A stretch of 55,225 nt of DNA, from assembly GCA_027077795.1 (NCBI GenBank), contig JALWTT010000012.1:1-55225 (forward strand), written 5' to 3'. Shown here in pieces: positions 27,720 through 35,545 of this stretch (its first letter is position 1; every line of letters begins with the position of its first letter). The notes beneath the pieces are model-generated. The model ran no database searches. It saw only the letters and a program-made list of their open reading frames with translations, and was not told the DNA's origin. The translations under genes were made by a program, and so were the position numbers. The DNA is from Thermotogaceae bacterium (GTDB lineage Bacteria > Thermotogota > Thermotogae > Thermotogales > Thermotogaceae).

Positions 27720-29045
27720 TCATTTTCCAACACAGAAGCTTGAAAATATGGTATCCAGGAGATCCTCTTCGTAGTTCCTTCCAGTTACCTCATCTAAGAA
27801 CTTCAAAGCGCGGTTTATATCGAGCGATGCTACATCGGTGGGGAACCCGCTTTCCAGGGATTGGATAGAGGAGTGCAAGCTCCCAGTGGCTGATCTCAGC
27901 AAATTCAACTGTCTTTCATTCGTCAGGGTGACATTTCCTCTGATCACGTGGTAATCCTCTGTGATCTCTATTAAAGCCCTCTCTAGATCTTCTAAGCCTT
28001 CCCCGGTTCTCGACGATACCTTCACGACATTTCCTTCGGCCCATGAGAGACCTATGTTGAACTCAAGGTCACATTTGTTGACTATCACCAGGTGCTTGTA
28101 TTTCTTAACCTGGTCGTATATCCGCAAATCCTCTTCATTAAAGGTGTTGTCCACCACGAACATCAGAAGGTCAGATTTTTCCATCTCTTTTTTAGCCCTG
28201 TCAACTCCTAAGGATTCTACAAGATCTCTTGTTTCCCTGAGGCCCGCTGTGTCAACAACTCTGAAATATCTTCCTCTTATATTGAGCTCTCCCTCAACGA
28301 CATCTCTGGTTGTCCCGGGAATCGGAGTGACTATGGCCTTGTCTTCTTTTAAAAGTCTGTTTAACAGCGTGCTCTTCCCGACGTTTGGTTTTCCAACTAT
28401 GGCAACTCTTATACCCCTAACCAGTTCCACAATCTTTTCCGATTTTTCCAGCAGGTCCTCAATTTCCTCCACAATTTTCTTCAACTTTTGGCGGATATCC
28501 CGTGCTTGCAGATCTTCTTCATCCGGATAGTCTATTTCAACCTCTATTTCAGCCAGCACTTGGATTAATTCCGCTCGCACTCTCTTTAAGAATTCGAACA
28601 ACTCTCCTGAAACATTCTTGATTACCACCCTTGCGGACTCTTCCGCCCTGGCTTCTATCAGATCCCTCACAGCTTCGGCCCTGGTGAGATCCATTTTTCC
28701 ATTCAAAAAGGCTCTCTTTGTAAACTCCCCCGGTTCGGCAATCCTAGCCCCTTCGCCAGTGACAGCTTTCAAGACCATGTTGGTGACCACCGGACCACCA
28801 TGGCAGAATATCTCGACCATGTCTTCTCCCGTGTAGCTTTTCGGGGAGCGATAGAACACAAGCTGTACTTCGTCTATTTCTCCCACTTTATCTCTTATGA
28901 ACCCATGATACATCTTTCTCGGCTTTGGGTTGCTTATTTCGGTGAGTTTCTCTGCGATATTCCAGGACTCTGGCCCGCTCAATCTCACGATAGATATCGC
29001 TCCAATCCCCGGTGGTGTGGCAATGGCAGCTATGGTCTCCCTCAT
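27720..29045 (-). CDS. mnmE: tRNA modification GTPase MnmE
   Basis: MnmE, with MnmG, modifies U34 of several tRNAs at C5. The 441 residues have the N-terminal folate-binding domain (IAAIATPPGIGAISIVRLSG), the helical domain (RAEAVRDLIEARAEESARVV), the inserted G domain with GKPNVGKSTLLNRLL, DTAGL and VNKCD, and the C-terminal cysteine motif CVGK. ATG 29045 follows GGAGG by 10 bases and overlaps the upstream stop as ATGA; the longer frame to 29147 is rejected. It is the last gene of a long minus-strand chain. Confidence 0.96.
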   Translation of the reverse strand: MRETIAAIATPPGIGAISIVRLSGPESWNIAEKLTEISNPKPRKMYHGFIRDKVGEIDEVQLVFYRSPKSYTGEDMVEIFCHGGPVVTNMVLKAVTGEGARIAEPGEFTKRAFLNGKMDLTRAEAVRDLIEARAEESARVVIKNVSGELFEFLKRVRAELIQVLAEIEVEIDYPDEEDLQARDIRQKLKKIVEEIEDLLEKSEKIVELVRGIRVAIVGKPNVGKSTLLNRLLKEDKAIVTPIPGTTRDVVEGELNIRGRYFRVVDTAGLRETRDLVESLGVDRAKKEMEKSDLLMFVVDNTFNEEDLRIYDQVKKYKHLVIVNKCDLEFNIGLSWAEGNVVKVSSRTGEGLEDLERALIEITEDYHVIRGNVTLTNERQLNLLRSATGSLHSSIQSLESGFPTDVASLDINRALKFLDEVTGRNYEEDLLDTIFSSFCVGK

Positions 29046-30508
29046 CTTTTCACTACCTCCGAATTGCTCGTGCTGAAGCTTCCCATCTTGCAATCGTGAT
29101 ATAGAATTTTTGAAAACCATTTCACATCTCCGCTGGATACCTCGCAATTTCTCATCCTCAAAAACGAACCTTTATCGACGGAGAGGAATTTTATAAGTGT
29201 TCCGTAGGAGTCTACTCTGGATAGAGTATCAACCGATAAGGTTAAAATGGTGGAATTTCTAAGGGTGACTCGAGAGAAGCTGGAGATCGACACATTAGAC
29301 GCTTCCAGGGAATCCAACACTATTTCTGCGTTGTTGTTCAGGCTTATCTCATGTGCCTTCACGTTGATCAAATACACTCCTTTGCAGTCGCTACATATCA
29401 GATTTCTGATTTTCATATCCTTCAAAAACAGATATCTTGTAGCTGTGACGTTCAGATCGCCGCTGAAATTCACGTGTTCCAGATCTAGGATTTTTCCACC
29501 ATTGGCCGAGAACCTCACACTAAAATCCACACCGGATAAATATATCTCCCCATTTTCCATGAGTGTGATCTTACCTTCACCGACTATTTTTGGTTTTCCC
29601 GACACGTTCTGAAGAATTCCTTTGACCATCAAATTGGAACCCAGAGGCATAACCATGCGAGAGTTCTCGCTTAAGGCTATTGTTTTTCCCTGTGGGAGCA
29701 GCACCTTCCCAATGATTGAGTATTGCTCTGAGCCCAGGAGTATGAAGTTGTCAGAGACGGACGTTATGGCTTTCCCTGGAAATGGAGTTAACCCCTGTGG
29801 AAGTGGTGGAATGACGAATGCCTCACCGTAGTTTCCTGAATTGCTAACAGGTTGCAGTACATAGCCCCTGTCAAGCTTCAAAGCGCTGACCTTCTCCTGA
29901 ATGCCCAAATCTGGCATTATGAACCTTAATGTAGGGGATTTTGGGAAGGTGACCATTGACGGCGAATTGAAATTCATCTCTGGAATTTTTGGAATCTTTG
30001 GATCAAACTTGAAAGATCTGTAGGCAACTGAGGTGTTCCCGAAGGAGTCAGTTGTTCTAACTTCAAAAGAGTGCTTTTCACCCTCCAAGTAGATCGGTTC
30101 TATTTCATGGCAAGATGATGGCATGTTATCCACGAAGCAGCTGATCTTCAGTTTATCGGGAGTGTCCCAGTCGTCCCATATGTCAAGGGTGACTTTTGTC
30201 TCCAGTAGCCCAACAACACTTGGAACTTTTAGAGATATGTGGGGTGGGGAATCGTGCACCCCCTCTATCATCAGCTTTTCTCTTTCGCCTGTTTTGTCTC
30301 CAATGATGATGATGGGCTCAACTTTTCCCTTTTCCCATGGAATGACAACGGTTTTCGTTGAAGTATAGGTTTCACTGGCGACCTTTACCGTGTATGAATC
30401 ATCTTTCCCGGATATTTCCAAGATTAGATTTGAACTTTTGAAGTAGTATCCCACATTGATTCCAAGGGTAAGGATTGGAACCAAGAGAAATGGCAAGAAA
30501 TGCTTCAT
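29042..30508 (-). CDS. Exported protein with Ig-like and beta-helix-like regions
   Basis: I do not recognise a named family. The 488 residues start with a single hydrophobic anchor or signal (HFLPFLLVPILTLGINVGYYF). A beta-rich region with an Ig-like or Big-like pattern follows near residues 95-165 (VTLDIWDDWDTPDKLKISCFVD). From about residue 260 short alternating segments such as LDLEHVNFSGDLNVTATRYLFLKDMKIRNL suggest a right-handed parallel beta-helix. It is probably envelope-attached or secreted. It overlaps the DUF2341-like gene by 4 bases upstream and mnmE by 4 bases downstream, so expression is coupled. Confidence 0.7.
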   Translation of the reverse strand: MKHFLPFLLVPILTLGINVGYYFKSSNLILEISGKDDSYTVKVASETYTSTKTVVIPWEKGKVEPIIIIGDKTGEREKLMIEGVHDSPPHISLKVPSVVGLLETKVTLDIWDDWDTPDKLKISCFVDNMPSSCHEIEPIYLEGEKHSFEVRTTDSFGNTSVAYRSFKFDPKIPKIPEMNFNSPSMVTFPKSPTLRFIMPDLGIQEKVSALKLDRGYVLQPVSNSGNYGEAFVIPPLPQGLTPFPGKAITSVSDNFILLGSEQYSIIGKVLLPQGKTIALSENSRMVMPLGSNLMVKGILQNVSGKPKIVGEGKITLMENGEIYLSGVDFSVRFSANGGKILDLEHVNFSGDLNVTATRYLFLKDMKIRNLICSDCKGVYLINVKAHEISLNNNAEIVLDSLEASNVSISSFSRVTLRNSTILTLSVDTLSRVDSYGTLIKFLSVDKGSFLRMRNCEVSSGDVKWFSKILYHDCKMGSFSTSNSEVVKR

Positions 30509-31389
30509 CTCTCGATGACCACCTTTTTGTAATCATTTAAGGAATATACATAATCGAGTTCTACTCTTCCTGGAGTTCCAACAGAGAGGAAGAACCTCCT
30601 AGGTTCGAACTTCCCGATTTCAAGGCTTTTTCCGTTTATCTTCAAGGTCTCAGGTTTTACCTCCAATGTGAACCAACCTCTCGTTTCGGGAACATTCATC
30701 CTCCTTAAAACCCTTCTGTTCACCCTGAACTCTAGTTTCCAACCTTTGGACCTGAACGAGTTGGTTAAAATCAGGACACTTTTCTTCATACCTTCAAAGC
30801 CTATTTCGAAGTTCCCCGAAGCCTTCATTTTCACCACTGCTATCTTTTTCAGGTGCTCTTCAAAAACCAGCTTGCATTTTCCAAAAGGCTTTCCATTCTC
30901 GGCTATGAGTTTTCCATCCTTCACGGTACTTTCCATGCATCTCCGGATTCTCGAGATTCTTTCCCACGCTTTAATCTGTGGAAGCTCGTTGATAACTCTC
31001 CACTTCCTACTCTCAAGTCTGGTGAAATCGTCGAAGACAGGAAATACCTTAGCTCCCTCGCCAGAATATCTTCTGTTGGAAGTTGTGAAAGCCACATTTC
31101 CAGGTTTGTTCACCTTCATCCAAATCTTCGCCCAGTGTTTTGAAACTCCTTCTATCCAGAATGGAACTTTTTCTCCATTCTGGAGGATGACAAGATTTGA
31201 AAAATCGCTTGACATTCTTTCAGTTTTTGGGAGAGTTATCACGTAGATTCCGGGTGATTTCACATTGGCTGTCAACATCCGTGATTGTTCTACCGGGTGA
31301 GCGGAAACGATCGAGAACAGAGTCCCCATCAGCAAGATTGCTCCCAAAATTGTGGACCCTAAAACGGCTATGAGGATCTTCCAGTCCAT
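30505..31389 (-). CDS. Membrane-anchored DUF2341-like protein
   Basis: The 294 residues begin with a membrane anchor (WKILIAVLGSTILGAILLMGTLFSIVSA). The part around SNLVILQNGEKVPFWIEG followed by WAKIWMKVN matches the DUF2341 pattern (sugar- or surface-associated beta domain) as I remember it. It is followed by VFDDFTRLESRKWRV, as is common after that domain, and then a jelly-roll-like stretch to the end. Function is unknown; an exposed binding protein is likely. GGGG is 7 bases before the ATG. It forms an overlapping pair with the next gene. Confidence 0.65.
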   Translation of the reverse strand: MDWKILIAVLGSTILGAILLMGTLFSIVSAHPVEQSRMLTANVKSPGIYVITLPKTERMSSDFSNLVILQNGEKVPFWIEGVSKHWAKIWMKVNKPGNVAFTTSNRRYSGEGAKVFPVFDDFTRLESRKWRVINELPQIKAWERISRIRRCMESTVKDGKLIAENGKPFGKCKLVFEEHLKKIAVVKMKASGNFEIGFEGMKKSVLILTNSFRSKGWKLEFRVNRRVLRRMNVPETRGWFTLEVKPETLKINGKSLEIGKFEPRRFFLSVGTPGRVELDYVYSLNDYKKVVIER

Positions 31390-31393
31390 ATCA

Positions 31394-31936
31394 TCACCCC
31401 TTGAGAAATCTTCTCCTCTTTTTCATGTAAATCTCCCGGATTTTCTCCAGTTCCTTTATGTATTCCTCTTCCCTGTAATTCATGTACGTGAACTCCCAAG
31501 GTCTGAACTTTCCTCTGTAGTATATAAGGGTAACCTCCGCATATATACCCTTGGACAGATATACCCTGTTTCCCCAATGTTTCGTCGATGCTAGAACAAA
31601 CTGGGTGTGATGTACGTATCCAGGATCTAGGTTAACTCGTCTTTTCCCCTCGACTTTATACATATCTTCGATCTCGTTGGTCGTGAGCTTAACATCGGCG
31701 AGTTGTGATGGATGAATTAACCATTCAAACGACAGCAGCCTCCCCTTTATTCCGTATCCCATCTCCAAAGAATAATAATACGTGTATTTTTCAAATTCTA
31801 GAGGTGGCGAAATGTAGTCTATGGGCCCAAAATGAGCTTCTAGGATTCCCTTCATCTCGTTCACCCAGTAGTCTATAGAGGGGGCAAATACAAACATTAC
31901 CAGATTAACGAGATCCGGTGTTTTTACCTCTCCCAT
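31394..31936 (-). CDS. DUF4416 family protein
   Basis: The 180-residue protein matches the DUF4416 family as I know it: the beginning MGEVKTPDLVNLVMF, then HFGPIDYISPPLEFEKYTYYY, and the conserved core LDPGYVHHTQFVLASTKHW followed by YAEVTLIYY and the final FTYMNYREEEYI. The family is found in deep-branching and anaerobic bacteria and its function is not known. The 5' end overlaps the RodZ-like gene by 32 bases in another frame, and GAGG lies 9 bases before the ATG. Confidence 0.85.
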   Translation of the reverse strand: MGEVKTPDLVNLVMFVFAPSIDYWVNEMKGILEAHFGPIDYISPPLEFEKYTYYYSLEMGYGIKGRLLSFEWLIHPSQLADVKLTTNEIEDMYKVEGKRRVNLDPGYVHHTQFVLASTKHWGNRVYLSKGIYAEVTLIYYRGKFRPWEFTYMNYREEEYIKELEKIREIYMKKRRRFLKG

Positions 31937-32474
31937 TTACTATCACCTCGAAGCTTTCCATTTTAACCTTGTATTTCTTCTTTCCAAACGTCTCTACAAA
32001 CACTTCACCTCTGTTTCCGAAAACCCTCACATTTCTGTATACCGGATAGGTCTCGTCTTCTTTCAGTCTCACTCCTTCCACCGTTATTTCTCCGCCCGAC
32101 GTGTTCTCGATCGTTGCAAGGGGCTTAGAATGGATGCTGGAAATCCCGAAGATCAGCAGGATCGCAATTATCGAAAGAATCGTCATCATAAACAGCTCCA
32201 CTCTGCTGATAGGGGCCTCTTCATATTCTTCAGATTCCTCTTGGCTTTCTTCTTCATAGTTTCTCCACAGCTCGTCGAAATCCAGCTCCAGGATCCACGC
32301 AATCCTCTTCAGGTAGTTGTACATGTGTGCTCTGTCATCGAACGAAAGGTCCCCATTGAGCATTCTCTCCATGGAAGACAAATCTATATCCAAATATTTG
32401 GATATCTCGAATACGCTCAATTTCTTTTCTTCAACGGCTGCTCTCAACTTAGATGAGATCTCTCTCCATCCCAT
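31905..32474 (-). CDS. RodZ-like protein with cytoplasmic HTH and one membrane helix
   Basis: The 189 residues show an N-terminal HTH of the RodZ/HTH_25 type (ISSKLRAAVEEKKLSVFEISKYLDIDLSSMERMLNG, near 6-41), an acidic linker (EEESQEESEEYEEA), one membrane segment (ELFMMTILSIIAILLIFGIS, near 93-112) and a C-terminal beta domain ending in basic residues. RodZ links MreB filaments to the membrane in rod-shape control; that role is inferred here from architecture. Its start overlaps the stop of nfi by one base. Confidence 0.75.
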   Translation of the reverse strand: MGWREISSKLRAAVEEKKLSVFEISKYLDIDLSSMERMLNGDLSFDDRAHMYNYLKRIAWILELDFDELWRNYEEESQEESEEYEEAPISRVELFMMTILSIIAILLIFGISSIHSKPLATIENTSGGEITVEGVRLKEDETYPVYRNVRVFGNRGEVFVETFGKKKYKVKMESFEVIVNGRGKNTGSR

Positions 32475-33154
32475 TAAAAAAGCCCCTTTTTGAGTTTTTT
32501 AGTCAGAATGTCTGCAATTCTTGTCGGCTCAGGAATCCTCTTTCCCGGAACGGTCATATGTTTTATTATCCTATAGCTCGATTCTACATCTATCAGGTGG
32601 CCAGGAGATATGTATATGGGTTTTCCACTCTTTTTTGTTCTAATAACATAGCCTATTGTGTTCCCAAATTTATCTTTCAGCGGAACGCTAGCCCCTTCCT
32701 CATTTGGAAGTTCCTCGTGCCATCCATACAGCCTGGATTTCGCAACCCCTATCGTTGGGATGCTTATGAAAAGCCCCATGTGGGAGGCTATCCCTATCCC
32801 TCGAGGATGCGCAATCCCTTGACCGTCGAAAACCACCAAATCTGGTTTTACCTGAAGTTTTTCCCAAGCTTTCAAGAAAGCTGGACCCTCTCTGAACACC
32901 AAAAGTCCTGGTATATAAGGAAACCGTATTTTCACACGTTCTGAGACATATCTTAAAACCTTCATAGATGGGTATTCCAGAAGAACTATCACCGCCAGGC
33001 CTTCTTCTCTTGAAGGAAAGGAGAGGTCCACACCTGCAACCACATTGGGGTCACCTTCATATGGCTTGAAAATTAGCCTCCTCTTGAGCGTCTTCTGTAT
33101 TTTCACGGCTTCTCCAGGTGTAACATCCCATCCGTGTAGCTTCTTGTAATCCGT
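32474..33154 (-). CDS. nfi: Endonuclease V, probably starting at an ACG codon
   Basis: Endonuclease V cuts DNA next to deaminated adenine (inosine). The core matches the Thermotoga maritima enzyme closely: VAGVDLSFP with the metal-binding Asp, FPYIPGLLVFREGPAFLKAWE, VVFDGQGIAHPRGIGIASHMGLF, and VAKSRLYG, ending LTKKLKKGLF. The first standard start codon (GTG, 33106) would remove 16 residues. In the same frame the upstream codons read (ACG)DYKKLHGWDVTPGEAVKI, which lines up with MDYRQLHRWDLPPEEAIKV of T. maritima. GGAGG lies 9 bases before the ACG at 33154. The gene follows yhaM by 6 bases, giving 226 residues against 225 in T. maritima. Confidence 0.85.
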   Translation of the reverse strand, partial: TDYKKLHGWDVTPGEAVKIQKTLKRRLIFKPYEGDPNVVAGVDLSFPSREEGLAVIVLLEYPSMKVLRYVSERVKIRFPYIPGLLVFREGPAFLKAWEKLQVKPDLVVFDGQGIAHPRGIGIASHMGLFISIPTIGVAKSRLYGWHEELPNEEGASVPLKDKFGNTIGYVIRTKKSGKPIYISPGHLIDVESSYRIIKHMTVPGKRIPEPTRIADILTKKLKKGLF

Positions 33155-33160
33155 GGTGGT

Positions 33161-34135
33161 TCACCTCCTATTTGTGTAAACCCTCCTCCCCAATCCTCTG
33201 TCGTACTCGCTCCACTCTCCATCCGAATTTTTGGCCACTTCTAGCATCCTCGCCACTTTTGAATCCATGTTCTCCACAAAGTGAACGATCAGAGCTTCAG
33301 GTGTTTTCGGCACGGCTGGAGATCCCAGCTCGAGTTCTCCATGATGAGATATTATTATGTGCTCGAGCTCCAGAAGCTTCTGATGCGAGAGTTTGAACTT
33401 CCTTGCAAAGTCTCTGACCATTTCGATACCTATGACTATGTGTCCTTTCAATTCACCTTCTGTTGTCACTTCTATTCCAGAAGGCCTCACCTCGTACTCT
33501 TTTATCTTCCCTATGTCATGTAAAAGGGCGCCAGCAATCGCGATATCCCTGTCGACATCATAAAATTTCGAAACGCAATCTACGAGCTTGGCTACATTCA
33601 AGCTGTGCTCGAGAAGTCCACCCATATATGCGTGATGGTGTTTAACAGCAGCGGGAGCTCTTTGAAATTCCTCTTTCAAGTTCCTGAAGACCATTTTCAA
33701 GAATTCTTTTAGCTCTTCGTCTTTCACTGAATTCACAAGTCTCATCAGCTCTTTGAACATCTCCTCGGGATCTTCTTCCGACTTCCTGACGAACCTCTCT
33801 GGATCGAACTCACCGTTTTTGAGGATCTTCACGGAGTAGTCTTCTTTCGATATGTTTATCTGGAGTCTTCCATCGAAGAAAACAAGTCTTCCACGAACCG
33901 TTATGACGTTTCCCTCTCTTATGGCTTGATCGTTCTTCTCAGCGTTATACCAATCTATGGCCCTTACGGAGCCCGTTCTATCAGAAAGAGTCATGAGGAG
34001 GAATTTCTTTCCATCTTTTGCAGTTTGAAGCCTCTTACTGTCAACTTTCAAAACAGCCTCAATATCCTTATTCACAAGCTTTTCCATATCCTCAACCAGC
34101 GGCATGAAAGATTTTAACTTTTCTCCAAGGTTCAC
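33161..34135 (-). CDS. yhaM: OB-fold plus HD-domain 3'-5' exoribonuclease (YhaM/CBF1 type)
   Basis: The 324 residues contain an N-terminal OB-fold nucleic-acid-binding domain (LMTLSDRTGSVRAIDWYN, with VITVRGRLVFFDGRLQINI) and a C-terminal HD phosphohydrolase domain with LLEHSLNVAKL, the metal-binding pair in GALLHDIGKIKEY, and HIIISHHGELE. This order is that of YhaM, which shortens RNA and single-stranded DNA from the 3' end. It begins with GTG 7 bases after GGGG and overlaps the stop of the small membrane gene by 4 bases. Confidence 0.9.
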   Translation of the reverse strand: MNLGEKLKSFMPLVEDMEKLVNKDIEAVLKVDSKRLQTAKDGKKFLLMTLSDRTGSVRAIDWYNAEKNDQAIREGNVITVRGRLVFFDGRLQINISKEDYSVKILKNGEFDPERFVRKSEEDPEEMFKELMRLVNSVKDEELKEFLKMVFRNLKEEFQRAPAAVKHHHAYMGGLLEHSLNVAKLVDCVSKFYDVDRDIAIAGALLHDIGKIKEYEVRPSGIEVTTEGELKGHIVIGIEMVRDFARKFKLSHQKLLELEHIIISHHGELELGSPAVPKTPEALIVHFVENMDSKVARMLEVAKNSDGEWSEYDRGLGRRVYTNRR

Positions 34136-34503
34136 GCCTTCACCCCTTTCAGGATTTCTTTCAGATAATCGGCATCTTCCAACGGATATCTAAAGGATAT
34201 CACATTCCCATCTTTCAGAATGAAGTCCACACGAAAAGTTTTTACTCGGATGTCGTTCACTTCTTTGGAACTGACCTTTAGCTTTCCAATTACCAAAACG
34301 CCACTTTTTGAATCGTATGTCACTTCTTTTCGCCAGATCAATGAAATCCACAGTCCCACTACTGCGAACAGGAAAAGGATGGGGAGTGTAACAAGGGGCG
34401 ACAACGTGGAGAAGAAATTTCCGAATGTGAAGTATCCCGATGCGGAGTAAATGAATAGAATGGTTAATTTATACCAACACGGTATCTTAAAGTGGTAAAT
34501 CAC
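34132..34503 (-). CDS. Small membrane protein with a PH-like tail
   Basis: The 123 residues have two hydrophobic segments (LTILFIYSASGYFTFG and LVTLPILFLFAVVGLWISLIW) followed by a small beta domain (VTYDSKSGVLVIGKLKVSSKEVNDIRVKTFRVDFILKDG) of bacterial PH-domain type. The function is unknown. The GTG at 34503 lies directly after the rpmB terminator with no SD that I can see, so the true start may be further in. It appears to be the first gene of the chain that runs to mnmE. Confidence 0.65.
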   Translation of the reverse strand: MIYHFKIPCWYKLTILFIYSASGYFTFGNFFSTLSPLVTLPILFLFAVVGLWISLIWRKEVTYDSKSGVLVIGKLKVSSKEVNDIRVKTFRVDFILKDGNVISFRYPLEDADYLKEILKGVKA

Positions 34504-34508
34504 TTCAA

Positions 34509-34533
34509 AAAACGCGGGGTATTCCCCGCGTTC
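34509..34533 (-). terminator. Terminator of rpmB
   Basis: On the minus strand AACGCGGGG, a short loop and CCCCGCGTT pair, followed by a TTTTTT run. It lies 2 bases after the rpmB stop. Confidence 0.85.
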
Positions 34534-34534
34534 A

Positions 34535-34747
34535 TCACACCTCCTGAGCTTTTCCTACGTACCTTTTGACCTTACCGGATCTCAAGCATTCCGTGCAAAC
34601 ATTCATCCTCTTCACCGTTCCATCTGGAAGAATGACTCTCACCTTTTGAATGTTCGGTTTGAACCATCTGGAAGTCCTTTTATTCGAATGGCTGACGTTG
34701 TTTCCACTTCTGGGTCCTTTCCCGCAGATTTCACATCTTTTCGCCAT
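34535..34747 (-). CDS. rpmB: 50S ribosomal protein L28
   Basis: The 70-residue protein is L28. It begins [29 protein letters not shown] and carries a second cysteine pair in [15 protein letters not shown], so it is the zinc-binding four-cysteine form. The frame extends upstream to 34774, but ATG 34747 follows GGGGAGGGAG and gives the family start. It is a single-gene unit with its own promoter (34785-34813) and a strong terminator. Confidence 0.97.
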   Translation of the reverse strand: MAKRCEICGKGPRSGNNVSHSNKRTSRWFKPNIQKVRVILPDGTVKRMNVCTECLRSGKVKRYVGKAQEV

Positions 34748-34784
34748 AGCACTCCCTCCCCGTGATCGTTTCAAGCCGGGTGGA

Positions 34785-34813
34785 AATATACCACAAAAGC
34801 TTTGGAAGGTAAA
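34785..34813 (-). promoter_or_regulatory. Promoter of rpmB
   Basis: The minus strand has TTTACC (34808-34813), a 17-base spacer and TATATT (34785-34790), 38 bases before the L28 start. Confidence 0.65.
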
Positions 34814-34817
34814 GTCT

Positions 34818-35432
34818 TTAGGAGTTCTTCCCAGTTTTCTCGATCTCCATTCTCTTCAGAGTGAGCATCAGGAATTCTATGTGATCTTTGTATCCGCCCG
34901 CTTTTCCGTGAAACCTGATAATCCCTATCAGATTCTCCAGGAATAGTTTTATTTCCCTCGCAAGCCTCAAAATCTTCTTTGGGTCTAAGTTTAAATTTAG
35001 TTTTCTCAAAAGGCTTGCTATGTAGCTTTCTGAGAGCTTCGAAATGTCTGAGAGATTCCCTAGGAGGGTTTTGAGGAAGTTAATTGCCTCTTCTTCGCTT
35101 ATTCCAGCTTCCTTGGAGATGTACCCCGTCATCCAGTAGAGTTCTCTGGACAGGATATCGTGAAGTCTGTACCTCTCCGAAGGTGGTTTCCATTTCGAGA
35201 TCACAGCTCCCTCGAGATCCAGCTTTTCCACATGTACGGAGAACTCCTTGGTTTCGACTTTCAGACTGAGTAGCGAGATATTGGTGGATAAAAATCTGTA
35301 GCTAGGGTTGATACTCAAACCGGATGAAAGTTTCAGTTTTCTCATAGCTATCTTGATCTTCACAGCTCTCCCCCTTAGGACTTTTTCTGAATTTGGTCGA
35401 AAAAGTCCCAAGTGAATGGGCGAGATCTTCAT
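34818..35432 (-). CDS. Protein of unknown function
   Basis: I do not recognise this 204-residue protein. The first 80 residues are beta-prone and basic ([21 protein letters not shown]), and the rest is helical ([60 protein letters not shown]), without a signal peptide or membrane segment. ATG 35432 is chosen over the first codon at 35441 because a G-rich SD (GGGGGG) precedes it. It stands between the rpmB promoter and the terminator of the PLP enzyme gene, so it is probably its own unit. Confidence 0.6.
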   Translation of the reverse strand: MKISPIHLGLFRPNSEKVLRGRAVKIKIAMRKLKLSSGLSINPSYRFLSTNISLLSLKVETKEFSVHVEKLDLEGAVISKWKPPSERYRLHDILSRELYWMTGYISKEAGISEEEAINFLKTLLGNLSDISKLSESYIASLLRKLNLNLDPKKILRLAREIKLFLENLIGIIRFHGKAGGYKDHIEFLMLTLKRMEIEKTGKNS

Positions 35433-35516
35433 CGCCACCACCCCCCACTCTTTTCGGTATTCATATCGGATGATTTCAAAGGTCTTTAAGGTGGGTGGTG
35501 GATTGAGCTGTTAAGA

Positions 35517-35544
35517 AAAGCTCCCACAGGAGTGGGAGCTTTTC
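35517..35544. terminator. Terminator of the PLP-enzyme gene
   Basis: AAAGCTCCCAC, a 3-base loop AGG and AGTGGGAGCTTTT form an 11-bp hairpin next to the stop at 35546. A-runs and T-runs on the two sides let it act on either strand; only the minus strand has a gene ending here. Confidence 0.85.
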
Positions 35545-35545
35545 T

